From Isoetes taiwanensis (taxonomy: Eukaryota; Streptophyta; Lycopodiopsida; Isoetales; Isoetaceae): DNA of 64,000 nt. The stretch is from assembly GCA_021234155.1 (NCBI GenBank), contig JAJEKV010000033.1:5880635-5944634 (forward strand), in the 5' to 3' direction. The position numbers and the translations under genes were made by a program. The notes under the pieces are model-generated. The model was not told the origin of the DNA and made no database searches. It saw only the letters and a list, made by a program, of their open reading frames with translations. This document shows, piece by piece, positions 47,742 to 60,151 of this stretch (the first letter of the stretch is position 1; the number at the start of each line of letters is the position of its first letter).

Positions 47742-47955
47742 GCGCCCAGATAGGGAACTTGAACGCCTACTACAAGGGTTTTTCCTCCCACATGGGGCAT
47801 TTTTTCGTCCCAGTGGTAGAGACACATTGTATAGGGCTTTTGTGGTTTTCTTTTGTGTTTGGATACTATCCGATATATTGTATGTCTATAACCATCTCAT
47901 AGGCCAGTTGGCCTCCGTGGACGTTAAAATATACTTCCTTCCTTCCTTCCTATAC

Positions 47956-48717
47956 TTGAATTTGTACAAGTTTGCATGATTTATTTTGGAGGTTTCCTTT
48001 GCTTGGCTGGTATTATATTATGGCTAATAAAATTGATTGGTATTCGACAGATGGATATCTGGTTAAATATGCAGCTTCAATTGTTGGTTTTATGTGTATG
48101 CTGCTCCCGTTTATTATGGAAAGGCATTACAAGTACTCTTGTTCACGGTCATTGTTCCTGCTGTTTGGTAATAGTAGTTAAGAACAAGATACCTGATCTT
48201 TTGTAATCTAGCGATACAAAAGTGGCAACTGGTGATTACATTCGCTCATTTCGTCTTATGGTGGTAAGTCTTATAATAGCTTTGGTTCCAGTTGAAATAT
48301 TGTTTATACTGAAATGTTTGCCATGTGTTGAAGAACACTTGTTCCGAATCTATTTGGAGAAACAAGCATGACAGCACCAGAGCAGGAGATGTCTCAGATG
48401 AGATAAGAGATGCAAGAAATAAGAGCCTCATGGAGCATGCAGGAGAGAACCAAATGTAGTTTCATATACACTTTGATCCAGGGGTTTGTGAAATTGAAGA
48501 ACTACAGTAAAGTTTGTGATTTTGGAATGAACTGAAAATCAAGGGGGCATGCTCGTTCATATTAGTAATTGTTTTTTGATGTGCATTATTAAAACAGAAC
48601 CGTCAACTCAATTCATCAAAACCTAAATTGAACTTGGCTTTTTATTTAAATTTTTTCAAGGCAGTTTGCTTTTGCACTCTTCGAATATCTATATTAATCT
48701 AGAAACTGTACTTAGTA
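47956..48717. other. Non-coding, no gene recognised
   Basis: Short hydrophobic open frames (for example 47976-48206) without a recognised family. Confidence 0.45.
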
Positions 48718-48924
48718 ATGTTGTTATATTGTATATGTTGCCTAAATGTCGTCAAGTGCAAAGTGGACTTGAGATTGTGTACTATGCTTATAAATATATA
48801 TGTAAAAGATGGTCTTTTTGAAGATATAATGGGCATAAGGGATTACATGGAAGAAGAGAAGACAAAGCTTAACAGTTTCTCATATGCAGCTCTAGTCCAT
48901 GTATATTTTCAAGGAGGACTTTAG
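48718..48924 (+). pseudogene. Pentatricopeptide repeat (PPR) gene fragment
   Basis: A 68-residue frame with a PPR-like helix pair: LCTMLINIYVKDGLFEDIMGI followed by NSFSYAALVHVYFQGGL. The pattern (TMLINxY-K-G-x-xxxA-x-x-x-x-M... then N-S-F-S-Y-x-x-L) is that of plant organelle RNA-binding PPR proteins. No further repeats or targeting peptide are near, so it is a fragment. Confidence 0.5.
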
Positions 48925-49256
48925 TCAAAGACTGATATCCTCAGGTATTTACATGCCGTTTTGATATATTTTCAGTCATGCTTAGGGTTCTTCCTTTACT
49001 TCTAGTTTAGGGTTCATCCCTTTGAAGCATATCATTCTTAATTTGATTGAATGCATGATGAAGAACATGGTCAGCGGAAGAATGAATACCTAGGTTGCCA
49101 CCAACGGGTAAGGAAATATAAACTTTTCATTCGTTAGTTCAACTTTTATGCTAATTGACTTAAACTATGATTATATGTTTGTACTAAGTTTTAACCTTCA
49201 AAAATTTGGTTAGCAACCAATATTAATTCACAGGGATAGTATATGGAGGTATGCAC

Positions 49257-49976
49257 TGTTCTGTGTTTTATCTTGACTATTTTTGCATGATGTGCTTAAA
49301 TTATGAAATGTGTGCAAAAATGGAGAACAATATGGGTATAATGTTGAGAAAATGTAAAAAATGTGCAAATATTGTGGAGGAAACATTTATGATGTACTGA
49401 AGTGGAACCTATGGACTTGAAGGAGTATTAAAGTCCTTAAGAAATATTTTCAATGGTTGACATTCTGATGACGTGTCATGAATCTGGAGGAGTATGGTAG
49501 TTGCAAGGAGTTTAGATGGCCTAGATTTGATGTTGAGTTGGCAAGATCTAGTGAACTTATGGTAGTTAGAATTTGGATCTAAGGTTGAGATTTGTCCAGA
49601 TTTGGTGGCTATGATCAAATGCAGTTTTGTATAAGATAGCCAAAATTCGTGTAGAGGGGAGGCCCAATTTTGGAAGATGACATCTGGGCAAAGTTTTTGA
49701 AGTTGTATCTTTCTTGATCAGTTGAATAATATCATGTTGAAGTATGATATTTTGAATATGATTATGTGATTCTCTCACGTGTGATCTCAATTTCTCTAAT
49801 ATCAAATGAAGTTAAGTTTATGATATGAATTGGTGCAAGAAATTATGATGGAATGATTAAGTTGGTAATGCCAGTAGAGTGAGGCTTAGTCTATCTCATA
49901 TACCTTGAGATTTGGTTTGGTTCTTGTTGTTAGCTCTTGATCTTCAGTTTGCCTTGGTTGCGTTGACAAGCTAACA
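49257..49976 (+). repeat. Left LTR of non-autonomous element
   Basis: Starts TGTTCTGTGTTTTATC and matches 50833-51550 over about 700 bp with scattered changes. The last 20 bases align less well, so the exact end (CTAACA) is inferred. Confidence 0.72.
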
Positions 49977-50832
49977 TGTTTTGGGGGGCATTCCGAGAAA
50001 GCAACACTATGCTGGCATGATATTTCCTATCTTTAGTTCAAGATGGTGGTGATACTAAGTTATGATGCAATGCGTACGGGTTCAAGTTCTCCTACATGCA
50101 ATATGGTCTTTTTATGGAGATGTTATGTCCGCGTATTCAAGACCAAGTTACACTTATTTTGCCCAAGTCTTTAACGGCGAAGATTACTTGTTCTCTCCAA
50201 GTTATTCGAAGTTCAATTACTATATTCAGATTGAAGATTTTCAAATATGAAGATTGCATATCAATGGTCAGTATTATCTTTTTTTTTTATATGATGGACT
50301 ATTTATCCTCCTATTCAAGTCAAACACCATATTATGAAGATCAAGAATATGTGGTTAGTGCTTATGCTTTTGCAATTGGATTGGATTTAATTTTCAAGTT
50401 TTTTCAAGAATTCAAGCTATCAAAGGAAGTTGTACAAGTTTTATTTTTTATTTAAGTGATTATGGATGACATGATGGATGTGCTGACCTAGAAAGGCAGC
50501 AGCACCCCATGACCTATATAAAAAGTGATGAAAAAAGTATAAGTGATGTGAAGGGGATAGAGCGCCATACCAGGCAGTAGAGCGAGGGTGCCACTGACCT
50601 GGATGGGACTTGCCACCCTATGGTTGAGGAAGAGAAAATGATGTTAGAAGTTTTTAGTATTTTTTTCCCTTGGAAGACTTTTATAGATGCTTTTGAAGTC
50701 TTGAAGACATCTTGACATTGAATTTTTATTAAGTTGTGATGCTATTTTGAGGACCAAGTTGAAGATATGAAGATCAAAGAAAAGATATTTGAAGAATTCA
50801 TCGGGACGATGAATAATCTTGGGGGGGAATAA

Positions 50833-51550
50833 TGTTATGTATTTTATCTTGACTAGTTTTGCATGATGTGCTTAAATGAAATGTGTGCAAAAATGGAGAA
50901 CAATATGGGTATAATGTGGAGAAAATGTAAAAAATGTGCAAATATTGTGGAGGAAACATTTATGATGTACTGAAGTGGAACCTATGGACTTGAAGGAGTA
51001 TTAAAGTCCTTAAGAAATATTTTCAATGGTTGACATTCTGATGATGTGTCATGAATCTGGAGGAGTATGGTAGTTGCAAGGAGTTTAAATGGCCTAGATT
51101 TGATGTTGAGTTGACAAGATCTAGTGAACTTATGGTAGTTAGAATTTGGATCTAAGGTTGAGATTTGCCCAGATTTGATGGCTAGGATCAAATGCAGTTT
51201 TGTATAAGATAGCCAAAATTCGTGTAGAAAGGAGGCCCAATTTTGGAAGATGACATCTGGGCAAAGTTCTTGAAGTTGTAATTGATCAGTTGAATATATC
51301 ATATTGAAGTATGATATTTTGAGTATGAGTATGTGATTCTCTCATGTGTGATCTCAATTTCTCTAATATCAAATGAAGTTAAGTTTATGATATGAATTGG
51401 CGCAAGAAATTATGATGGAATGATTAAGTTGGTGATGATAATGCCAGTAGAGTGAGGCTTAGCCTATCTCATATACCTTGAGATTTGCTTTGGTTCTTGT
51501 TGTTAGCTCTTGATCTTCAGTTTGCCTAGGATATTTTGGTTGACGTGTCA
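50833..51550 (+). repeat. Right LTR of non-autonomous element
   Basis: Starts TGTTATGTATTTTATC after the G-rich tract and ends TGTCA. Partner of 49257-49976. Confidence 0.72.
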
Positions 51551-51584
51551 GCACCATATCAGTTGTTCCAGAAAATCGGGGGTT

Positions 51585-52045
<461 letters not shown>

Positions 52046-52420
52046 GGCGGCGCGTGAGCATGGAAACAAGGAGCGTGGCTTTGGCGTGAGCAAGCGTGGG
52101 CATGACCATGCAGCGTAAGTGTAGCGTGAGTGCAACATGGCCTTGCATGACTATCATAATAGAAGCGTGCGTGAATGCAAAAGGTTAAATGCAAAACATA
52201 GATGCTCAAAAAGGCACAGCGTGATGAAGTAATGTGGCCCGTGGGCTGAAAAACATGGGCATAGGCATGGGCATGACTGAGCCCGTGGAGATGAGCGTGG
52301 ACCATGCATGGGCCCCGTGAGCGTGAGCCCCTTGAGCTTGGCCTCTTGAACTGTGCATTCTGTCTGGTGATGCAGATGAAAAAGGAACAAGTATCCTCCA
52401 TGTAAATTTGAGACTTGAAC
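52046..52420. other. GCGTG/GCATG-rich non-coding stretch
   Basis: Dense in GCGTGAGC, GCGTGGG and GGCATGG words, which suggests a decayed minisatellite. No gene recognised. Confidence 0.5.
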
Positions 52421-52854
52421 GGACTTATAGGGGGCTAGCTAAGCTGCTGGCCCTCGATTAATAAAGAGCTCTGAAAGAGAAGAATTCTGCACGGTTTGGA
52501 GCTTACTGGACAGATGCCACAAAGGATCACCGCAGGGGCTTAAAGGGAGCTAGCTGATTGCTGGCCCTCTAGAAATAATATGAAGAAGAATTGTTCATAA
52601 AAACCTTGGAATACCCTGCGGGATGTGCTGCATGAGTTCCTTAACGTCCTTGGCCTCTGCAATCTATTCTAAGAGGTTATATCCAGTAACAATTTCGGCC
52701 AAAATTGTTATGTCCATAACAAGGATGTTATGTCCATAACATCCCTGGGCTGCACTCCGCCGTGGTAGATCCTTCGCAGAAGGCTGCCATATCTAGGCCT
52801 CCGGCCTCCATAGCCAGACCTCCAAGCCATAGCCAGACCTTTAGGCGCTTCCTT

Positions 52855-53145
52855 TTTCCCGCTCTGAGCAAATCCGGCAAATCCCGCTTCCTTTTTCCGG
52901 CAAATCCGGCAAATTCCGCTTCCTTTTTCCCGCAGCTCTGAGCAAATCCGGCTCCGCTGCCTGTTTATCTCTGAGCAAATCCGGCTCCTTGCTCTGCTCT
53001 GCTTAAATCCGACTCTGCTCTGTCACCCTGTTCTGCTCTGCCCTGCTTTGCTTAAATTTGGCTCTGCTCTGTTTAAATCCGGCTCTGCTCTGGTCTGCTT
53101 AAATCCTGCTCTCCTCTGCCCTGCTCTGTTTAAATCCGGCTCCTT
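52855..53145. repeat. Degenerate minisatellite (AAATCCGGCTC / GCTCTG units)
   Basis: About ten imperfect units built from (T)AAATCCGGCTC and GCTCTGYTT, with TTCCTTTTTCC variants at the left edge. Not coding. Confidence 0.8.
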
Positions 53146-53299
53146 GCTCTCGCTGCACCACCTGTTCCGATTTGAAAACAGAGAAAACAGAGACTTACAC
53201 TTAACCGAGGGTTATATTTTGTTTATTTTTCTTGCCGGAATGCAATGCGGGCTGCCAAGCTTGGCTATGGCGGCTCTGCCAAATGCCTCGGCCAAGGAC

Positions 53300-53510
53300 G
53301 TTAAGACCGATAACGTCTTCCCCTCGGAGTTATGGGCCATGAAAATGGCTCCCCTCGGAGTTATGGGCCATGAAAATGGCCTCGTGGCCATGTGGCCAGG
53401 AAATTCCTCGGTAAATGCTGCCGTGCGGCCTCTGAATTTGGCCCACATGGCCACTCGGCCATTTTCCTGGCCCATAACTCCTCGGGAGAGGACGTTATCT
53501 AGCCCATAAT
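53300..53510. mobile_element. Long fold-back element
   Basis: Left arm from about 53307 (GATAACGTCTTCCCCTCGG, then GTTATGGGCCATGAAAATGG) pairs with the right arm up to about 53507 (CCATTTTCCTGGCCCATAAC, then GAGGACGTTATC). The stem is roughly 65 bp. The left arm carries an extra 28-bp tandem copy of the CTCGGAGTTATGGGCC unit. Fits a MITE or fold-back transposon. Confidence 0.7.
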
Positions 53511-54806
53511 TCTGTTTTTTGGCAGTGCAAAAGCACAAATTGTTTGATAAACCAAGATAAAAGCAGAAGAGAACAAAGAATCAATCATGATTTTTCTGAT
53601 AATATTTTCAGCAGAAAGAAGATAGAAAAATGGGATCAAATACTTGATTTTCCTGATATTTTTGCAGAGAGGAGTGCTGTCACCACTCGAGAAAACCTTG
53701 ACTGTAAAACTGTGCTTGCTGCATCATGAAAAACAGAGTTTTTGAAAACTATTTTCATAACAAGACGATTTGCTAAGGAATTGATTGACAAAGGGGCTTC
53801 CAGCCAGACCATTTCAACAACTGGTTGGGCCAAATAAAGGGGTTTGAAGGGTTGAGAATAATGTACAAGGAGTATTCAAGAACTGATAAGAATAAGAGCA
53901 GCAAGGACAACAACAAGACAACAAGGCTCAAAAAAGGTGATCAGGAGCGAACCCGGCATAACGACGCCACTGTTAATTGTGAGTTCTTGGCATACACCCT
54001 ACAGCAGCGGTCTATGACTGCCCGATGCTACAAAGCTGCCATGCTCATGATCACAGAATAAGAACAGGAAAAGCAAATATGTACAAAGAGAAAGAAATGT
54101 GGCCAAATGAGGCTCTCCAAACTTGAGATAAAACCTGAGTACATCTGAAGAGGCTCCAGTCTAATATAGTGTAGACCGCACATCTGATGCCTACATCTAG
54201 CTAAATCTAATCCATACAATTAAGTTAACCTAAACATGCCAAGTGTCGTCTGCCATCACTGACACTTAACATGTGTACAATGTTAACCACTAGGTGGTTA
54301 ACAACCTATTTGAGGCTTCCTTCATCTGTTTGTTAGATCTATGATGCAACCATTGTTCCCGCCATTGTTGCAGATAAAAAGATCCGTCCAAATATTAGGT
54401 TGTGTTTGCTTAACGAAACACTATATTTTCTTCAAGGGTAATGCTTTCAATGGCCTGAGGTTTATCTTAATATTTAATTGATAAGACTGCTTTTATATTA
54501 GTCTACATACACTTATGAACAAACTGAACACGAATTCCATTCATAGTTCAAGGATTATGCTTTCAATGGCTTGAAGTTTATCTTAATATTTAGTTGATAA
54601 GATTGCGTACGTGTTAGTCTATATCCACCTACCTTTTTGATAAAGTTACAAATTTCTGCCGTTTTTTAAATACTGGGGCTAGTTGATAAAAATTAAGAGT
54701 ATACAGGTACGTTTTCCTAAATGTTTAAGAGGCATAATTGCAATGAAAAATAAGCAATGATTTATGCTCCCAATGCTGCCAAATTTGATTTTATGCCTTA
54801 GGCAGG
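53511..54806. other. Non-coding with one diverged direct repeat
   Basis: No gene recognised. 54432-54515 and 54546-54630 are diverged direct repeats (shared GCTTTCAATGGC and TTTATCTTAATATTTA, spacing about 114 bp). Confidence 0.5.
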
Positions 54807-56120
54807 GAAGTCTCTTTCTTTCAAAAACCAATGAAAGATCAGGGTTGCACAGATGAATGCTTCCGAGAAGCTATTAGCCATGACATGCATCATATTATGA
54901 GCTTGAGAGCATTGGCAGCTTTATCCTGGCACAAAAGGTTCCTCGTTGAAGCGGAGGTTCTATTGCAAAGTGCTACCGGAGGACATCCAAATGAAGAATT
55001 TATCCTTTGGACACTTCTTAGTCAGGTCTATTCAAATCTAATAGATTATAAAAAAAAAAAAAAATTCTATATCAGGGTTGATAGCAAGAGTATACTTTAG
55101 TACATCATAAAGAGTATTCAAACTCCAGCAAAATATTACACTCTTCAACCTCTTATTTCTATTTTACAAAATTAAAGCACGATTCGAGCTTTGAACATTG
55201 CTAGCAAAACTACTCATCTTAATTTACGGCAACAAAAATCCTATATTGACTTTTTAAGGCCATTGTACTTGCTTCTATAATCTTCAACTTAAGGCATTGG
55301 TTATATACCTAAAGCTTGCAAAAGTTGGATTTGGACATTCAAGGGAAAAGCTAAATTTAAACATGGCTAACCAGATTATATAAGATCTTTCTTTTTCTTG
55401 CTAAGTCTATGGTGCTCAAGATGATAGATCTCAATATCTTCTCTGCATTAGAAAGGCTGCAATTTTGTATCAGGAGACAAGCTCTTCATTCTAGACGCCT
55501 CAGCATGATTTCCCATTCAATATCTCAATGTTTGTCTACAAATGTAACATGGTTCATAGTTACTATGTACTAGCCGCAATTGTGCTTCTTGATCTTCAGT
55601 TGCCAATAGAAGCAAATGAAGTGCTTAAGCTTGAGGAAGCATTGCTGTCAGAGTATCAGATGTGTGTTGCAAGGTATCATAAACTGTTGAGTGACGATGT
55701 TAGTGCCGAAAGAGTGTTTGAAGAAGCTCTTAATTTATCATAGTTATGATATAAAGATATGGTTGATGATCGCCAACCTTCGGTTCCATTATGGGCAATT
55801 TGGAGAAGCTCTTAAGGCATTTATAAAGGTAACTAACACATGTTTATATGATATTTAAGGTTCAGTAATCCATAAAAATTCTTTATGACTTTTATAATTA
55901 CAGGGTATCCAGTTTTTGAAAGATGGCAAACCACACATGTACACCTTTCTTAAGTTAGAGAGGTGATTTTTGAACCTTGGAGACCACGAAAATGCGAAAC
56001 AAACATTTCTCAAGGGCAGCAGTGAGAAGCAATGTAGCAATATGCAACTTGGTGCATGCATTTCATTTTACAGGTTAGGAGATATGTTACATGCAGAAAT
56101 AACTTTGATAGAAGTTCAAG
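54807..56120 (+). pseudogene. TPR-protein pseudogene, CFAP70-like (flagellar)
   Basis: Three probable exons remain. The first (about 54807-55025) reads EVLLQSATGGHPNEEFILWTLLSQ before a GT. The second (about 55565-55828) reads AERVFEEALNLS and, after a frame change near 55740, IWLMIANLRFHYGQFGEALKAF before GTAACT. The third (55904-56120) reads ENAKQTFLKG and LGACISFYRLGDMLHAE and has a stop, TGA, at 55964-55966. The helix pairs are tetratricopeptide repeats. The arrangement most resembles the C-terminal TPR region of CFAP70, an axonemal protein, by recollection of the family; this needs a search. Frameshift and stop make it non-functional. Confidence 0.6.
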
Positions 56121-57179
56121 GTTGCCTTGCATGGGGAAAGGCAAAAAATCTTAGGTTGTTGCCATTTTTGTATGAAAGAACGCACTGCTCAAAAATATAT
56201 CCAGTATAGATTGCTTAAATATAGAATTATGAGAAAGTTAAAACCTTGAGTTTTGCCAGTTCAAGGGTGTCTAGGTTAGTCTCCATTTTTGTGTGATAAG
56301 TATCGATTGGTTCAAAACAATGATGGTAAATTACATGGTAAATTAAATGGAGAAAGTTAAACATTTGGTTTTTAACAGGTCAAAGTTGTTTCCATTTTTA
56401 TGTGCATTAGTTAAAAAGAATTAATCATGACAAATATTGTCAGTTGACATGGCAATGTAACATACAGTGTAAGCTATTGTTTGCTCGACATCCCATTTGG
56501 GTAAGTTATACCTAACAAAACATTGTCAAAGCCTTTTGATGTGCATGACTAATTTTAATAGCTATTTTCTTTTCTTATTTTGGATGCAAGTAAATAATGA
56601 AATGATCGACAACGTAATTGTTTCCAGCCATGTATCATATACAAGCCTAACAGTTGAAAGTAGAGCCTTATTACCTCAGGCACACGTAATTGAATGAAAT
56701 GTTCTGCAACGTAATTCTTTCCAATGGCGTAAAATATACAAGCCTTACATATTAGTTCTAGCTATTTCCTGGAGAAGCCCCCGTTTAAATCCAATAAACT
56801 CCCTTCGTCAGATAGATATTATAATGGTAACTCAAAAACAAAATCATTTCCAACTGGGCAAAAGGTCCGCAACCATAAAAACCTATTACGTCAGCATGAG
56901 AGCGCTATTTTTCTTAAATTGTTTGTCTTATCTGATTCAAACTGATTCTTGATGAATTTCTCCAGGAATTGTGCAATTGAGTCGGATTTGTGATCGATTC
57001 CTTTGCTGGCTTTGTAGAGGCCAAGCAATATTCGAATTCTCCTTGATCTAAGCTCCATATGGATGGGAAATTTTTTGTAATTCTGAAGCAGGATCTGAGA
57101 ATTACATGTGGTTTTCTCCAAGGCTCCTTTTCTGAGCTTTGAAATTATCTAATCTTCAAGCAAGTCTTCCCGGATCATC
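56121..57179. other. Non-coding, no gene recognised
   Basis: AT-rich DNA between the TPR pseudogene and the start of the right-hand LINE. Only short frames occur. Confidence 0.45.
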
Positions 57180-57452
57180 TGTTTGAACCAGAATACATCT
57201 TCACTCCTTGTTCAGAAGAATTCGAATGCGAAATTATTGATTCTTGGGTTCTTGAATTTACAGGAAAGAATAACATTTCCCCTACAACAATCTTTCAAGT
57301 CTATTGTGGCTGGGCTGATAAAAAGATCACGGTATAGGTGTTCTCAGAATGATCTTGAGTTCAAAAGTTCTGGTTTTGTTCTTTCTGGCTCAATTTGGTT
57401 TTCCTCTCTTTCTTATTTCCATTATCCTTCAATTAACCGCCTTATTCCTTGA

Positions 57453-58589
57453 TTGTCTTGTTTAATTTCTCCCTTTGTCGATCCATGTATTGCCTTTCTT
57501 AGAACTCTGTTTTTCCCCCTTCTTTCTCTATGGCTAATTTTACTGAAAATAAAAAAAAATTCAAATATTTCGAAAAACCTAAATGCCAACTCACTCATTC
57601 TTCTACACAAATTTATGCTTCTTGCTCCCGATCAGAGAGGCGTTCTGCTCAATCAATTAACCTCCTTTCACTCCAATCCTTCCAATGTGATTAAATTTGG
57701 GGATTTTGCTGATTTAAATTTTCTTTCAAAAGAGATGCATCACATTTCCAGAGATGTTCCACAATGGGACAATCTATCTAAAGATCCAGCATTTGACAGC
57801 TTCACCCCTATCCTCGGTGCTAATGGTGTGCCCATTCCTTATGGGGATCCAAGACCTGCTCAGCAAATTCACTCCAATCAAGACCTTACACAAGAATTCT
57901 ACAACTTGCAATATCTGACCCGACCTGACCTCCAGCTGTTCAAAGGTATTCATCTAAACAGCTCCTCCATTGCTTCTAAAATTGAGTCTTTGTCTTCTAC
58001 TGCTGTGGTCATTTTTGTTGATAAAGTTGGAGTGAATATACAACAACTTTGGGATCATCTACTCAGATTAAATAAAGGAATTGTCATAAACTCTATTTAC
58101 TGGCTAAACTATCCCTATCTCCTAATGGAATGTGGTAATAGCAGAACTGCTAATTTTATGTTAAATTTGGGGCACTCGACCTTCAATACGTTTCAAATTT
58201 CTTTCATAAAGTGGAGTCCTTCTCTGCCTATCAGTGACTTTGGAAAATTCTTTATTGCATCAGTGAGCATGAATGACTTGTCCCCTATCTATTGGAATGA
58301 AGATTGTTTTTCCAAAATTTTCAATTCCTTTGGATCCTACATTTCTTCTGAATTTTCTCCATATAAGCCTCCAAAATGTTATATCCAACTTGACATTACT
58401 AAACCAATTCCTACCTCCATTCCCCTGATTGATTTCTTTGGCAAACCTATGGCTCTTAATCTTAGATGGGTAGGATTACCAAATTTCTGCCAGAATTGCA
58501 AAACCAGGCACTTTTTTCACTCATCTTGCAGTTTCAAGGAAATAAAAGGTTCAGAAAATCAGGTTCAAGAAGAATTACATGGGGAATAA
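57453..58589 (+). pseudogene. LINE 3 ORF1, N-terminal part
   Basis: A 378-codon frame. The region around ISRDVPQW to ILMECGNSRTANFMLNLG resembles the DUF4283-like nucleic-acid-binding part of plant LINE ORF1 proteins. It ends with a cysteine knuckle (CQNCKTRHFFHSSC) whose spacing is C-x2-C-x3-H-x5-C, not the usual C-x2-C-x4-H-x4-C. The true start may be the ATG at 57530 (MANFTENK) in another frame, with a frameshift before residue KFGDFADL. Confidence 0.65.
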
Positions 58590-60151
58590 AAAAATATCAA
58601 CAACTTTGTTCATTCTTCAAAGCAAAGGCAGAATATAGATGCACAGAGAAATCTGCCTAATTCTCGAGAAGTGATAAATCAAAGTTAGCAAAATCAAGTT
58701 AAGGAGGTTAACTACAACAATTATAATCTCCAAGATTGGATACCATATACAAAGGTCAATGGTAGCAGAAAAAGAATTCTCAAAAAAAGAGAATTCAAAC
58801 AGAAGCAACTGTTGGAAGAAGAAAATAAGGTTACCAGTTTTATGCACAAGAAATTCACATCCTTTAAGCTTGCTCCCTCAACAATTAAAGTCCTAAATAA
58901 GGGTGTCTTCTTCAAAACTGACAACAGAAAAGATTTGGCTACTGGCATATCAACTCAAAAAGCAAAAGTGGCCAATAATGGACAAAATAAATCAATTCTC
59001 AAGGGAAAAGCTCCAATCCAGCATCAACACTTTGATTTGCATCAAACTCTGAAGGATATTATGCTGGATTCTAAAAGGTTGCGGCAGAAAGGCATATAGA
59101 GATTAAAATTCAAGATAATCCCAGAGAAACTTGCCACTCAACAATTGGTTGCAAACTACAGATTTCAAGGGATAAAGAAGAGTCATTAATTATAGAAAAC
59201 AAAAATTCTGATATTGATAATTCTGAAAAAGCAGAATCTCAGAGCAAAATTCAATGTTCAAATAGCTTTGGAATCCTAGCTCAGCTAAATATTGACTCTA
59301 TTGCAGAAAGTGTTGAGACTCTAACCTCAGTTGATATTATGGACTCCACCTTGCCTATCTCCACTCATTCTTTGACTCATAATCCTTCCACTTCTCATCC
59401 TCTTATAGACTTATCTGACACCCAAGTTCACTCTACCATTCCTGCACAACCTGAATATCCATGTTTCATTGGTTCTATCTCCAGCCAAATAGCTCAACAG
59501 CTTGCTGAGTTGCATGTGGAAATTGATGGCCAAGGTTTTCTCAGCAGAAATTTAGATCACCAGTCAGATACAGATGGCAGTGACAATTTAACTCATGACA
59601 ATGGGAATATTGGTAAGGAAATACAGTTCATGGGGTCTGAGAATTTGGAAGATAGAATTGAGACAACAATAGGGCAGGAAAATAATGGGAACAAGCTTCA
59701 AGATGGGGAAAGCATCTTGAATTTGGCAGGAATTAGCAGCAGGCATTTTCCAGGCAAGATCTCACCCCTATTGATAATAGTTTAATTGTATCTATCCTGT
59801 TAATTGTGACACAAGCTCAAATCCAAGTCCTTGCTGTGGACCTAAATTTTGGAGCTGCTCTCACCAACCAAACCAGGTTATTTCTGATATTGATAATTCT
59901 GACAAAGAAAATGAGGTTGATAATAATACTTTAAATATTGTTAATAATGGTTCCTGGGAAGATGACTCCTTTCTATTATTTCCTTCATCTTGTGCCTTAT
60001 CTTCCAATCCTAAATCCAAAAAGGGGAAGACTATCTAATAGAATACTTAATAATCTAGGAACCCCTGCTAACAACACCAGATATAAGGCCAAAGAGAATT
60101 TTAAATCTTGATCTGCTCTTTCCTCATTCTCTCTTGATTTCTTTCCAATGA
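58590..60151 (+). pseudogene. LINE 3 ORF1, C-terminal part (fragmented)
   Basis: Readable frames at 58812-59099 (basic: TQKAKVANNGQNKS, LDSKRLRQKG) and 59339-59785 (Ser/Thr/Asp-rich linker). They lie between the zinc knuckle and ORF2 and are broken by stops. The last ORF1 codons overlap the ORF2 ATG as ATGA at 60148-60151, the same layout as LINE 1. Confidence 0.55.

Larger units (their letters stand above)
44460..47955 (+). mobile_element. Decayed non-L1 LINE with TTCC tail (LINE 2)
   Basis: A plus-strand element: endonuclease, RT and a C-terminal zinc finger, ending in (TTCC)n at about 47935-47952 instead of poly-A. Its RT is clearly different from the L1-type LINEs in this window. The 5' end is undefined, with no ORF1 seen, and no target duplication was found. 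Confidence 0.85.
49257..51550 (+). mobile_element. Non-autonomous LTR retrotransposon (TRIM/LARD-like)
   Basis: Two direct repeats of about 720 bp (49257-49976 and 50833-51550) enclose 856 bp with no gag or pol. The end of the internal part reads CGGGACGATG followed by CTTGGGGGGGAATAA directly before the right repeat, a Ty3/gypsy-style polypurine tract. GCAC flanks both ends, a possible target duplication. Plant elements of this sort move using enzymes of other elements. Confidence 0.75.

Noticed and set aside
55046-55066. A run near 55050 as the poly-A end of a retroposon
   Set aside because: It follows directly after a TPR exon and intron start, with no retroposon sequence before it and no flanking duplication seen.
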